A stretch of 64,000 nt of DNA from Meghimatium bilineatum (Eukaryota; Mollusca; Gastropoda; Stylommatophora; Philomycidae), in NCBI GenBank assembly GCA_034231615.1, contig CM067315.1:11555915-11619914 (forward strand), given 5' to 3'. The translations under genes were made by a program, and so were the position numbers. Each line of letters begins with the position of its first letter. The stretch's first letter is position 1. Under the pieces are notes generated by a model. It made no database searches. It worked only from the letters and a program-made list of their open reading frames with translations, and was not told the DNA's origin. Of this stretch, positions 11,340 to 22,930 are shown piece after piece.

Positions 11340-12300
11340 GGCGAGGTCACGGAGTTCCGCTAGAAAAAACAGTTTGCCAATGATATGCCGCGCAGTGATG
11401 ACAAGCGACTGTATTCGCGGTGGACATTTAAGAAAAAATATTTGATAGATTTGACTAGTGGTTTTACTAGTGGAAATCCATGGAAATCGCCGGTAAAAAT
11501 TTGATTTCGTCCACCGTTGTGCTATAAATCATATCGATTCACGCCTTTTTAATTCAAATTTAAAAAAAATCTAAACACTGATTCTAACCCTCCCCCCCCT
11601 TCTAAAAAATCTATAAACTAATTCTAATCCTTTTAACCCCCATTTACAAAAATGTATAATGTTATGCAACTTATCTAATACTGCAAATGTCACAACGGTG
11701 GACGGAACCAAATTTGCGCCAAATCGCCTAATTAACAATGCAAACAGTGTGAAATGAGTAAAATGAAGCACTTACCGTATTCACCGTGGATAAACTCTCG
11801 GTACGCCAAACTCTCCGTATACCTTGCATTATTTATAATACAAATCTCAAATAATACACAGCACAAATCACAGGCTCTACTGTAGAAATGCGTGGATTTA
11901 ATTGGTTTCTGATCACGCCAAGACCAGTGTTGCCAACTCATTTCATCATAAAAGCACCAGAAACGTCCCTCTTAAGCATCAGAAAGCATCAAATGTAGAG
12001 CGAAAAGCATCAAAATGGCAACCCTGCTCTCGCCGTAGACCGAATATTTTTCACATTTCAGGCCCCCTTTTAAAAAAGTTCAAATGTAATGAGGGGGGGA
12101 GACCCCCTCAACCCCCCTCCCCCTCCATTTCCTATTATTATTTAAACCACCACTTCCCCGTTTTTAAAATTCTTATACCACCCCTCTCACAAATAATAAA
12201 TATAAAACTTTCTAATAAATTATATATAAATTATTGTAAACATAATAACCAATTTCTCCCCATCCCTTTTTATCATTTTAAAAACCTCAGATCCACCGAA
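11340..12300. other. RPS28 intron 1 segment with small foldback and long chance ORF
   Basis: At 11,925-12,027 the segment starts CAGTGTTGCCA and ends GGCAACCCTG, a short imperfect inverted pair resembling the ends of a tiny MITE. The 205-codon plus-strand frame at 11,902-12,519 is low complexity, shows no domain and runs into a SINE-A head. It is probably fortuitous. A C-rich duplicated patch lies at 11,570-11,650. Confidence 0.4.
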
Positions 12301-12465
12301 CCGCGTCGTCACTACCTCTCGCAAGCCGTGTCGCGAACTGCAGATCAACGCAAGTTAACTTTAGGGAATACCTCAAAACTAGGTCAAACTTCGCAGTTGA
12401 CGCCAGAAAGCAAGATGCGCCAATATTTCCATTTGGAAATATTGATGGCTTCTGATTGTGCCAAC

Positions 12466-12735
12466 GCCCGAGTGTTGCCAGGGCCCGAAAGGGGAGCAAA
12501 GAATAGCATCACTTTTTAACCTTCCACGCATGTAAAATGCGACTTAGGAGGTTATGGGATGGAGTTGGCTGTCCCATCCCATATAGGATCAGTGACCCAA
12601 AGCCATGATGAAGTCAGATGTGTCAGGCCGAAATACGCAGATATCGCAGCAGTGCTGTAAACCATGACACAACGCAATCCGTTCTCCGGACTACATCTTG
12701 CTAATCTGCAGGAGTTTGAGAACGAACGCAGAAGA
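12466..12735 (+). repeat. SINE-A copy, full length, with target duplication
   Basis: Very complete copy in RPS28 intron 1, from GCCCGAGTGTTGCCAGGGCC to GAGAACGAACGCAGAAG. Flanks GATTGTGCC (12,454-12,462) and GATTGTACC (12,734-12,742) look like a 9-bp target-site duplication with one mismatch. Confidence 0.9.
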
Positions 12736-13051
12736 TTGTACCTTGAAGAATCTCCAATAAAAACTTTCTGCTTTCACCTACTTGAACACAGTTTTGACAG
12801 GTTGAAAGTGATGGTTCTCTAGACAAGATTATGCGCATCCATCCGGTGTCACATGACATTTGCCTTCGTATGATTAAAACTTCGTTCAATAGGGACATAA
12901 CATGAGGAGCAGTTATACGCCAATAAATATCACCCATAAAAATGCTCAATTAGCGTGCTACAGATTAAATAACAGTATGATAATCCTGATAATGATATAG
13001 TGTCAAATGCTTACCTCAATTGTAACACACTTGCTCTGAAAGTATCACACG

Positions 13052-13163
13052 GCACTTCTGCAAATGACTGGTCCACACAGCACTTCTGCAAATGACTGGT
13101 CCACAAGTCACTTCTGCAAATGACTGGTCCACACGGCACTTCTGCAAATGACTGGTCTACAAT
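13052..13163. repeat. Tandem repeat, 4 x 28 bp
   Basis: Units CACTTCTGCAAATGACTGGT + CCACA... begin near 13,052, 13,080, 13,108 and 13,136. They are almost identical and lie in RPS28 intron 1. Confidence 0.95.
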
Positions 13164-13349
13164 AGGTGTAGACCTTTATTGTGAAATGGAAACTATTAGA
13201 ATGATTTAATGACAAGATTGGGTGGTATTGGGTCAGCATTTCGGTCACCTGGAAATTTACCTGTGGCAGTTGCAGCAAAAGAGAAGATACATCTTGTAGG
13301 AAAACGGGTATGCTAAAGTTGCCATATCCAAATACCTACAGAGTGGGAA

Positions 13350-13578
13350 GAAAAAATATTCCCACTTGTCACCTGCCAAGCATGTCATAAGAGATGACTT
13401 AAGGAGGTAATAGTGAAGTTGGCTGTCCCATCCTATATACGGTCAAAGTGATACAGAACTATGTTGAAGTTCTATGTGTCAGGCCGAATGGAGCAGATAC
13501 TGCAGCAAAGCACACAATGCATTCTGTTCTCTTTACTAATACTGCTAAGCTACAAACGATTGAGAAGAAATTCAGAAG
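13350..13578 (+). repeat. SINE-A copy, diverged
   Basis: The middle (CATGTCATAAGAGATGAC, TGTCCCATCCTATATACGG) and core (GTTGAAGTTCTATGTGTCAGG) are clear. The head and tail are decayed. Confidence 0.75.
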
Positions 13579-13897
13579 ATAAATTTAAGATAGCCTATCT
13601 CTTATGTGAGGAGCACTACAGTCCATGGCTGATTTAGTTTAGTTTTGTTATATTGGATAGGCATAATAGATATAGGGGAGGCTGTGGCCAAACTACGACC
13701 TCTGGAAACAACCCAACTCTCTGGAAATGAAAGGATTGGATAACATGGCAAACATGGAGGTGGATGGAAGTATTTCAGCAGGCGTAAAAAAATAAATTAT
13801 AATGAAACAGGCAGACATTTCAACTAGAAAACCATCTGGATGGAAGACTGGACAAACAAAATTGACATAGTGTCTCTATTTTCACATATGCTTATTG

Positions 13898-14029
13898 CCC
13901 GTGTGTTGCCGGGGCCCGAAAGGGGAGCAAAGAATAGCAACAGTTTACCTTCCATGCATGTCATAAGAGGTGACTAAGGAGGTTATGGGATGGAGTTAGC
14001 TGTCCCATCCCATATAGGGTCAGTGACAG
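13898..14029 (+). repeat. SINE-A 5' half only
   Basis: A well-preserved head module (GCCCGTGTGTTGCCGGGGCC to CATATAGGGTCAGTGACAGG) stops abruptly before the GAAGTCGGATGTG core. Loss of the 3' half implies later deletion or a modular origin. Confidence 0.85.
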
Positions 14030-14179
14030 GAAAATAAGGTCAGGATGGAAAATAGAAAACCAACATTGTTCGTTATTGGTTAGTCATCTATTTTAAATTT
14101 AGACTTAGTCATTAGTATTTTGTTTTAGTACTTTGAAAGAATTTGTTTTTAATTGAGAGTGTTATTATTTTCATTTCAG

Positions 14180-14227
14180 GTATTAAAGGTTCTTGGGCGC
14201 ACAGGATCCCAAGGTCAATGTACACAG
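14180..14227 (+). CDS. RPS28: Ribosomal protein eS28, coding exon 2
   Basis: An AG acceptor (tttcag) precedes VLKVLGRTGSQGQCTQ, and a gtgagt donor follows. GRTGSQGQCTQ is the invariant eS28 core. The second residue is L, where animals usually have T (V-T-K-V-L-G). Confidence 0.96.
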
Positions 14228-15190
14228 GTGAGTTGAATGTCAATGATCTCTGGGTTTTTTTAGACAAAAATGTATGTTTAGATCACTCTATTTAGATCAC
14301 AATAACAGCTCACACAAACACATGCCTATATCACAATAGCATTGGGTCAAAGGACATGATTTCCTGTCTAGATCTATCACATTCAGAGTGCTAGGCCTAT
14401 GGGTATCTAAATGATTGACCTATGAAAATACTTGAAAATTAAGTAGGGCTATATATGCTGATGGAATCCATGATGAATCTGAAGTTACCTTCAATTTCTT
14501 TCCCTGGTACACATGTATTGGAGACAATGCAAGAGCAGATAGACATGGCCATTGTGACTAGTGGTAGTTCCATAGGCAGTGCTTATATTTGAATGCTATC
14601 AAGCAGTTAGACCAGTTAAAAATACAGGTTAGACGTGGGATATTTAGAGGACCTAGGAGTAAAGTGGGGTGCTGCTCGAAACAGTGACATATTGGAATCA
14701 AAAAAAGTTAAAACCAAAACAGAACTGAAACAGTCAGTTACCCACATGCCGAAGGACATAGTCATACTAAATATGGGATAGACATCTTTGGAACGTGCCT
14801 CGAGTGCTGTTATGATGATCTGCTGACTAAATCTATAATTCTTAGGCTTCAGCATTCATGTTCCTGCTAGTAAGCTAGATACATTCTGGAAAATAGAATA
14901 TTTTTTCTTTTGCTATCCAGAGCTGCTAGCTTTCATTCTTGTGAGCCCATGCCAATTTGTAGTCTAGGATATTTCACATTGAAATAGAACAGACTGTACT
15001 ATTTATAATAGGTTTTATCTGTATGAGATCTGGATCGGTTGTAACCTCAAAGAAACTAGGATTTCCATGTCATGCTGGATATTAAGTTATCCAAGGAATG
15101 TGGAGACAGGAGGACAAGGTTTGGGCTGGGCACACTACACTTGCACAATCTTAACTAGTCAGTCATAAGTGCACAACATTTGCAGAATGT

Positions 15191-15340
15191 TATCTTCTTC
15201 TTCAGTGTTCATTCTCAAACTCCCGCTGGATCTCCCTTGTATCAGGACCATGGTCCTACTAGATTTCCAGCAGGATGTAGTCCAGAGATTGGAAATGTGT
15301 TGTCGCCGTTTTATTTGTGCCAATGGCCCGACACATTGGG
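15191..15340 (-). repeat. SINE-B copy in RPS28 intron 2
   Basis: The plus strand reads CTTCTTCTTCAGTGTTCATT, CTCAAACTCCCGCTGGATC, AGGACCATGGTCCT and CGCCGTTTTATTTG, the complement of a full SINE-B. It ends about 115 bp before the exon 3 acceptor. Confidence 0.9.
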
Positions 15341-15424
15341 TCCTGCCTACAGATGGGTGTAAACACTTCAAATGTAGGTTTGTTTACAGCCCACATAAAG
15401 CAATTTATGATCGCATTTATATGA

Positions 15425-15577
<153 letters not shown>

Positions 15578-15591
15578 AGGTAATTTAAAAA

Positions 15592-15722
15592 AAACATATT
15601 TCTCTATATAACAACACAAAATTCAAAATAAAAATTCTATATTTGTTCTGTATGTGCAAAATTCTGTTATTACATATATATATATTGTCGGTCCAGACCA
15701 AGTTATAACAGGATGCCACTGT
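15592..15722 (-). repeat. MITE-like element, family D
   Basis: It carries ATTCTGTTATTACATA, GGTCCAGACCAAGTTATAAC and a terminal GATGCCACTGTA. The same order occurs at 59,795-59,970, and parts recur at 20,000-20,056. It probably belongs to a TA-targeting DNA-transposon MITE family. Orientation is arbitrary. Confidence 0.55.
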
Positions 15723-15796
15723 ATCAAGTTATATGACCATAAAAATATAGCTGTTTTACGTTAAGTTTTATGTTAACCTGCCATAAAGACCTGACA

Positions 15797-16030
15797 TGTT
15801 AACCTTTAGCAAGCCAGATTAAAAAATACGAAACGTCTCCCTGCCACCGGATTCTTTTTTTGAAAATTTTTTGCGTTATTGTTGGTGACTTTTGAAAATG
15901 TGATAATTTTGTGGTTGTTAGAGATATTTAAATAATATTTGCACATATAAATAAAGAATTGAATTATGCATATATTGGTGTAATTTATGTATGTGTGTGT
16001 GTGATACCAGACATATGAGAAAGTGGTAAA
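15797..16030 (+). mobile_element. piggyBac-like nonautonomous element, family G, left part
   Basis: It starts TTAACCTTTAG and runs through TTTTGAAAATGTGATAA, ATATTTGCACAT and AAATAAAGAATTGAAT. The same order is seen from 28,898 and 41,633. The TTAA plus CCTTTAG terminus suggests piggyBac-type TTAA targeting. The right end is not found here. Confidence 0.5.
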
Positions 16031-16444
16031 GACGTTTTTCACAAAAAATATATATTTTATAACAAATAAAGAGGAAAAAAATAAGTAAAAAAATAACTTG
16101 CCTTACACATCAAATTCCTTGGCAAAACTGTAAACTAAATCACACAAATCTGTTGTATTTATGTTCTTTCACTGTGAAATTAACAAAATATAGCCGGGGG
16201 AACTGTATAAAACATGTAGATTTGCAGTAAAATAGTTCTTTGAGCTTAGGCCTAGAGTTATTTTTTGTGCCATTTCAACATATCCGATATCAAACGTACA
16301 AATCCCCAAACCAACACGGCATTCTGTATATTCATTGCTGTGAAACTAAATAACCTAATAATTCATGATTCAAGCCACGATTCAATGTTATTTTATTCGA
16401 AATACGATGCAATAAAGGTCTATAAAACCGATCCACCATCATGG

Positions 16445-16570
16445 CATCGTACCGGTGTGAATGATTGCGCATGTCCCCAGCTATGTGCACATACTGTGGT
16501 GTTATGTGCACGGACTGTGGGGTGGAGTTGGCTGTTGCACCCCATTATAGGGTCAAAGTTACCCTGAAGT
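16445..16570 (+). repeat. Decayed SINE-A middle section
   Basis: GTGGGGTGGAGTTGGCTGTT followed by CCCCATTATAGGGTCAAAGT and ACCCTGAAGT matches the central SINE-A part. Ends are lost. It lies in the presumed 3'UTR intron of RPS28. Confidence 0.5.
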
Positions 16571-16756
16571 GGAATTACAATGAAGCAACTTTACACAAAA
16601 AATGAAAGATTTCATCTAATATATAAGATCTCAGACAGACAAAGGTCCAAACCTTAAAGAATATCACATTTCTACCATTGAGGAAAATATCCAGAGCTGA
16701 TAGAGAATATACCAGAAATCATGACAAAGGGCAACCAGACTGTAAGAGCAATTTTT

Positions 16757-17076
16757 AAGCCTCTTGTTTGTTCTCAAGCATCATGCAGATTACAAGGATG
16801 TAGTCCAGGGAATATAATGTGCTGTATTATTGTATTCTTCCGTGTTCATTGTCAAATTCCTATAGATTATAGTCTGCAGATCAGAATGCATTGCATCATG
16901 GTTTACAACTTGGTTACAATATATGCACATTTCGATCTGACACATCCAACTTTAGCGTCACTTTGTGTACGGAAAGGGATCGCCAAATCCACCATGAAAT
17001 TGCCCCTTATAACATGCATGGAAGGTAAACAGTATGACTATTCTTTGCTTCCTTTACAGGTTCGGAAACATGTGGG
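16757..17076 (-). repeat. SINE-A copy plus partial second copy
   Basis: 16,830-17,076 is a nearly full reverse copy (TTCCGTGTTCATTGTC tail complement to TTTGCTTCCTTTACAGGTTC head complement). The preceding 16,757-16,830 is a second tail/core fragment in the same orientation, ending where the first starts. Confidence 0.75.
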
Positions 17077-17233
17077 TGTTACATTGTCTAATTCTTAACA
17101 TGCTCTCTTTACAAAATTAATGATATTTTGGACGTTTGTCATTGTCCTGTCTACCAGAATCAATCCCCTTTCTGGTGTAGTGGTGGCCATGTATTATTTA
17201 TATAGAAAACAATAAAATTAAAAGGTGAAAATG

Positions 17234-17485
17234 GCATTGCCGGGGCCTGAGAGAGGAGCAAAGAATAGCAACACTTTACATGCATGTTAAAAGAGGTGAC
17301 TAAGGAGATTATGGGGTGGAGTTGGCTGGCCTATCCCATTTAGGGTAAAAGTGACCCAAAGCTATGCTGAAGTGGGATGTGATGCAGAAATGAGCAGACA
17401 TCACAGCAATGTTGTGCACTGACAAATTCTGTTCTCTGGACTGCATCCTGCTAATCTACAGGAGTTTGAGAATGAAAACAAGTAG
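17234..17485 (+). repeat. SINE-A copy
   Basis: GGCATTGCCGGGGCCTGAGAG head, GTGACTAAGGAGATTATGGG, core, GGACTGCATCCTGCTAATC and GAGTTTGAGAATGAAAAC tail are present in order. It lies in the presumed RPS28 3'UTR intron. Confidence 0.85.
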
Positions 17486-17934
17486 AAATACTGGCATGGA
17501 AGAGTGAAAGAAATAATTTTCTACAAAGATACAAAATTTGCCTAGTCTCTACTGAAAAGTACCCACAAAAAACTGCAATACCACATACAAAATTTTCAAA
17601 GCAGTATCAAGCTCAAAGAAGAGTCAGTTGAGTGCAAACATGATGCAATGGACATACTTGGAGATGGTTGATTGGTGTGGCCTAAGCACTCCTCGGAGAT
17701 GTTGTGTGGAGTGCATTATATATATATATAAATATAAATAAAACAGGCTGCCAGAGAAACTTCACCAACTTAATAGAGAAAAAGATAGTATATAAGCAAC
17801 AGCACAAAAGATGAATATTATGTAATTAATGAAATCTTGTATCAGCCTTCACTAACAAAAAAAGTTTGTAGTATATTATATTCAGGACATAACGATCAAC
17901 ACGCTATACTCAGATATATTTTTTCTTTCAACAG

Positions 17935-18055
17935 ACACCATGAAGGAGCAGTGGATATTGCCTTATAACTGAATTAGGGAGCGATAGTTGATGAAGTAAT
18001 GCATCTGTGAACTTGTTTGATTTATTTTATGCATTAAATTGTGTATGTATAAGCT
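17935..18055 (+). other. RPS28: Likely RPS28 3'UTR terminal exon and poly(A) site
   Basis: A strong acceptor (tttctttcaacag) ends at 17,934. The following about 120 bp contain an ATTAAA signal at 18,033-18,038 and a GT-rich stretch just downstream. Paired with the donor 2 bp after the RPS28 stop, this would place a short noncoding last exon about 2.35 kb away. This is inferred from splice signals only. Confidence 0.45.
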
Positions 18056-18184
18056 GCATTGTGTTTGTTATCCTGTTATGTGAATGCATGAATATCTGGT
18101 GCTATTGTTTGTACAGTTAAATGTACATTGGTTTGACAAGTATACAATTTTTAGAAAACTTACAAGAGTCCCTAGCAGCATGTT

Positions 18185-18255
18185 CTGCTTTTGCATTTGT
18201 TCTCAAACTCCTGCAGATTGACAGGATGTAGTCCAGAGAATGGAATATGATTTGT
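18185..18255 (-). repeat. SINE-A 3' fragment
   Basis: The plus strand TTTGCATTTGTTCTCAAACT + CCTGCAGATTGACAGGATG + TAGTCCAGAGAATGGAAT is the complement of a SINE-A tail. The rest is missing. Confidence 0.7.
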
Positions 18256-18844
18256 GTTTCTTGGCAATCTACACCATTTGGCCTACACAAGGTATAGGCC
18301 ATAAAATCAGGATTTTCCATTTGTTTCTATATTTGGATAGTCTGTAATGGATAGTTCTAAATTGAAGTAAGATCAGTATTAGAGTAAAGATCAATCTATT
18401 CAGATCGTTAGTTCTAAGTATACTTTTATATATATATACTGGTGTGAAAGTCTCAGGACACTCATTTCAGACACAAAGGATTCAGTCTTTTAAAAACAAG
18501 TGCTGCAGACGTTTTAAGAATTAGTTACATAGACCACAAGATGAATATATTTGTTCAGAAGCAAATAAACAAACTTGCAGGAACGGCGTAAACTTGTTTG
18601 GTTTGGACATGTACATGGCACCCCCCCCCCCCCCCCCAATCTAAAATTATTTTGCAAGGAACAGTCGAGAATGGAAGGGGGAAAGGAGAACAGAAAATCC
18701 TGAATTTATAACATTAAGGAATGGTCTAAGCGTAATTTTTTCTACACTTGATGTTTGGAGGGCCTTTTGTGTTGATGTATCCGCTGTGGCACCCCCTACA
18801 ACCATGACGGGCAATGGGTCTTGTAATTATGCTTGGATATGTGC

Positions 18845-19740
18845 TTGTGTGGTAACCGTGGTCTGGACTTACAATTCAGGGTACAAAAGCTGGGGGCTAC
18901 TATCTTCTTTTCATGCATGCTGTATGAGGCAACTAAGCTGTAAACAGGCTAAGTTTGGATATAAACTGACAACCTTTGAAAAGATATTTGTCACATCCTC
19001 TTGTTTTCTTACTTTTTTATTTACTTCACGTAATCCTCATATATGAGGAAGAGATGCAGTCCTGCGGATATTGCACCTTTGTCCTTTTGTGAAAAGTAGT
19101 CTTACAGCTGACGGGAATTGAACCAGGTCCATTCTAGCAACACTGAATTGCTTTGCAAAACAAGTGAATAGGTTTTCCATACTTGACAGTAAATTTCATG
19201 TACATGTATAATATATTATTTCAAGCAACATTGTTCTGTTTCTATATTATTTATGTTTACAATAAGGCCGTTAGGTCCTTGTGTATGAATGATATGTGTG
19301 TGTTCCGAGGATACTTAGATACGCGTACGGGATGTTCGTTGATGTAGTTGTCATTGTTTTGATTGGTCCATTCTCAGTGACTTGAGTACACAGGTTGAAT
19401 GTCTTGATATCACATCTTTTTTTGAGTGTGATTCATCAAGTACGGAAAACCTACTTGTGTTGCAAAGCGAATCGGTGTTGCTAGAACGGACCTGGTTCAA
19501 TTCCCGTCAGCTGTTAGAATTATTTCCATTTATCCTCATTCTTCCTTTTACATGTCCTTTTGTGACAAGACTCCTAGGTGATAGGAATTCTACATGTCAT
19601 CACTGTGGGTGGGTCTACAAATATGACAAGAATGAGATCGTTGGTGTTTAATGTGTGCTGTGCTCCTCACAATGTGGCAATCCCAGGAAACTGGCGTACT
19701 AATGCCCCTCTTCAAGGACTAAATATGCATCCATAAACCT
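18845..19740 (+). repeat. Repeat family C, split copy
   Basis: 18,845-19,085 (AATTCAGGGTACAAAAG, GAGATGCAGTCCTGC) and 19,655-19,740 (TGTGCTGTGCTCCTCAC, ATGCATCCATAAACCTCCC) match the two ends of the uninterrupted copy at 30,570-31,065. The middle is occupied by the inverted-repeat structure at 19,104-19,514. The class is unknown. Confidence 0.65.
19104..19514. mobile_element. Long inverted repeat with tRNA B-box-like arms
   Basis: Arm 19,104-19,188 and arm 19,435-19,514 are imperfect inverted copies about 80 bp long. Both carry GGTTCAATTCCCGTCAGCTG on one strand; GGTTCAATTCC matches a Pol III B box. The loop is about 245 bp. It may be two head-to-head tRNA-like SINE fragments or a foldback element inserted into repeat C. 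A related GGTTCAATTCCCGTTAG piece lies at 48,294. Confidence 0.65.
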
Positions 19741-19833
19741 CCCCGTACACAACTATTTTCTAAAAGTAACTCCACAAAAGTTGCATTTATTTTTTTGAAC
19801 AGTTTGTGTATTCTTTATTGTTCTTTTTTCATA

Positions 19834-19988
19834 TAGAAATTTTGGTTCTTTCATCACATTCTCCCAGAAAACATGGACTTGAACCATTTATGGGATGTTA
19901 AACCTAAAAAGGGTTAGGATACCCATCATCCCTAAAATGGGTTACGTCCATGTTTACTAGGAGAGAGATGAAAGAACCAAAATTTCTA
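19834..19988. mobile_element. Foldback MITE, 155 bp
   Basis: Left arm AGAAATTTTGGTTCTTTCAT and its exact complement at 19,967-19,987 bound a near-palindrome whose inner parts also pair (CATGGAC / GTCCATG). TA flanks both ends. It sits inside a family D-like repeat. Confidence 0.85.
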
Positions 19989-19999
19989 ATTATTAATAT

Positions 20000-20056
20000 C
20001 CCTAATTTCGGTTATTACACAATTTCTTCAGCTTGGACCAAGTTGTTATAATGTAT
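20000..20056. repeat. Family D fragment
   Basis: TTTCGGTTATTACAC...CTTGGACCAAGTTGTTATAA resembles the family D right half. The left half probably lies at 19,800-19,833 and was split by the foldback MITE. Confidence 0.45.
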
Positions 20057-20237
20057 TAACTATTCTGAAATCACCAAGCCCCTAGGTCGACTCAGTCTAA
20101 GGAAATGGGGGCACTGGATCTTCTGGAAAAGTAAAGGCGGTGTGATGCTGACCACATCACAATTGGTCAATGAAAAATACGGCTCTTAATAAATATTCCT
20201 TGGTACGCCTCAGGCATGAATAAGGGAAACTATATAA

Positions 20238-20494
20238 AGTGGAATCCCGTTATAACATTTATTCCAGACAAAATATGTATGTAATAATGGAAATTTTCTA
20301 TATACAGTATAACAAAATAAAGAATAAATATTATTGGGGATTTTGAAAAGTGCTATATAGGTATATTCTTATAAAAGGATGCGCTATAGAGGTATATTCT
20401 TATAAAAGGATGCGCTATAGAGGGATATTCTTATAAAGGGATGCGCTATATAGGTATATTCTTATAAAGGGATCCGCTATAGAGGGATTCCACT
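20238..20494. mobile_element. MITE with internal 31-bp tandem repeat
   Basis: The element begins AGTGGAATCCC and ends GGGATTCCACT, an 11-bp perfect terminal inverted repeat. The interior from 20,352 holds about 4.5 units of 31 bp (GCTATAGAGGTATATTCTTA + TAAAAGGATGC). It is related to family D by its GTGGAATC terminus. Confidence 0.8.
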
Positions 20495-20607
20495 GTACTT
20501 ATTTACTCTTCTGGACCCAATGCAACAGTTCATTATGAAACCAACAAAATCGAAAAGATTAAAATTGCTTTACTTTCATTGACCTGTTTTGTATCTAAGC
20601 ATTCCAC

Positions 20608-20747
20608 CAAAGACGGATGTGTTGAACCATCTGCACAAATAAAATGGCATAATGCATTTTCTGGACTACAATACATTCTGCTGGAAATCTAGTAGGATCA
20701 TTGTCCGGCTACAAGAGAGATCCAGCGGGAGTGTGAGAATGAATATC
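20608..20747 (+). repeat. SINE-B copy
   Basis: AAGACGGATGTGTTG, CAAATAAAATGGCATAATGC, GCTGGAAATCTAGTAGGATC and GATCCAGCGGGAGTGTGAG are present. The (GAA)n tail is decayed. Confidence 0.85.
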
Positions 20748-20829
20748 TAAGCCTCAGGTTAAACATTATTAATAGGCATACTGAATGTATAATATAAACT
20801 TCAAATAAAACAAAAGAACACAACATCAG

Positions 20830-22860
20830 TTGTGAATGTAACATTTTATTCAAACATGTCATTGAAAGTATTTAAAAAAAAAAATAAAGATTATGCAAAT
20901 TGAGATGTTTCTGCTGTCATTAAAATGTGGCTTAAAAAAAACATGGAATGAAATGTCTTCCAAAATTATGATTACCCTAAGATTTATTTTTCTAGGTATC
21001 TATTATATTTTCTCTGCTTCTGCTGTTCGGCATTGCAGGATTGAATGACGATCGGTTTTCGAGCTTTGGGACATTTAGCCTCTTGATATGCAGTAATATT
21101 GTGACGTCTCAGAACGTTGGTAAATCCTTCAATTTACCATTCAACTTCCTCTGTCTCTCGTTATCTTCATTCTCATGTATGCTCTTGCTGATAGCCAATA
21201 TGGGTTAATTCTAATTAAGTGGTTGAATGATTTGCCTGTTTTTCAATATATTTAATGTTTGTCTCTTCTCTAATTTTGCATTTTTCTTACTATTTAGTTG
21301 AAAAGTACATGACAAATGCAGAACAAATCTATATATTATCCAATATATATATGTTTTGTGACTAATGTTTAACAATGTGTTGTCAAAATATATTTTCAAT
21401 TCAACAATGAAAAAAAAGGATCCATGGAGCCATGCCTACAGATTAAATGAAACAATTCAGGTGAGATGCAATGAATATTTCCAAAAAAGGGGAATCCCCA
21501 AAAAGGTAGACAACACTGTCTTATTTATGTTTTTGATTATTTCTCTGGTGTTGGAAACTAGACAACAAAACCTGTGTTTATTATTTACCCACCAGCTAAA
21601 TTTGCTTTTTAACAGCGCAGAACCAGCAAGTCCTTCTTACCACAGAGTAGTAGGTTCACATCATAGTATGTTTCCCTGTGATTTCTTTGCATGTGGGAAC
21701 ACACATTGCAACGGTAATAAATTTCTCGATCAACGCCAAATTATGGCAGCTATTGTGTAACTAGGAATACAGCGGTACAAATTACTTTTTAAAATCTGGA
21801 TTGGTGCACAGTTCTTAAAAAGTGTGAAATATAGACACCCGGCTCCTAGGATTGGACCAAAAAAGTATTGAAATACCAATAAATGAACACATGAAATAAC
21901 ATTAATTGCAGGTTATTACAGTCACTAGAAAAGAGGTACTATACTGTATTGGAAATCAGTATGATAACATATTTACAATAAAATCTCGCATAATATTAAA
22001 TGTAACAGAAGTATTGACAGGCATTTCTGTGTCCATTTTAAGCATACTTCAAATTATTATTTCAAAAAATATTTTGTCGATGATATCTACAGCTGTTCCT
22101 AGTGATCTTGTTTAGCTGTCGCTCAAAATTTGAAGGAAAAAAATGAATGTCAAGTTTATGTATATACATTGTGAAATCTAGAACTGAATTATCTTTAGTG
22201 CTGCTAAATGTCATCTTGTCCTCAAAGTTTATCTTGTCATATATCTCTGCGTAATGGGAAATTTTTTAATCAATTTCAACAAAGGCCTTTTTTTAAAAAT
22301 TAAAAATTACTTTCATTTTAGCTTCTCTTGTTAGCATCATTTTTAAATAAATGAATATAAATCTTGAGTTTTTTCTTTTCATGTTTCTAGGTATGCAGAG
22401 TATTTTTTCTGATTGTCGATGAAACTTGATTGCATGCACATTCATTATTTCTGTCTTTTGTTCTCATTCTATTTATCAAAGTATCATTCTTAAAACATTT
22501 ATTTCAAATGCAAATATTTATAGTTTTTTTAATACCGTTGGTTGATTTCAGCATTCCCATAAGTTATATATATATTACATTTTGTTCTGCTTAGGTGTTT
22601 TGAATTTCTATATTTTTGTCAAGGTTTCAGAATGCTAGTGTTAATTTTTCGTGGTTGATGTTCAGTGGAGAATAGTGTAAACTCTGTATTGTTCTGTGAC
22701 ATACAGCACAATAGGGGTGATGTGCTCAGCATCATGCATGCTTTATTTTTGTAGATTTAATAAGGGACTTATGTCCTGAAGCTATGACCTGGAAACTATT
22801 GTGGCTTAAAAAGTTTTCCAGCTGAGCTGGAAATCAAAATTGGACCACAAAACTAGTAGA
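20830..22860. other. Intergenic, no gene seen
   Basis: About 2 kb of AT-rich DNA. Open frames at 21,211-22,115 are short, overlapping and match nothing I know. The stretch CAGCGCAGAACCAGC...GTAGGTTCACATC near 21,615-21,665 is only weakly tRNA-SINE-like. Confidence 0.4.
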
Positions 22861-22865
22861 TCAGT

Positions 22866-22930
22866 TGGTTGCTGATCCAGCGGTCTACGGGCTCATGTCC
22901 TTTGACCCAATGCCATTATATTGCTGGGAA
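22866..22930 (+). repeat. Repeat module F
   Basis: GGTTGCTGATCCAGCGGTCT, GGGCTCATGTCCTTTGACCC and ATGCCATTATATTGCTGG are collinear with the copy at 4,885-4,965 (opposite strand). Confidence 0.7.

Noticed and set aside
11902..12519. 205-codon open frame, the longest in the window
   Set aside because: Low-complexity composition, no domain, and its end is the translated head of a SINE-A copy. No splice or conservation support.
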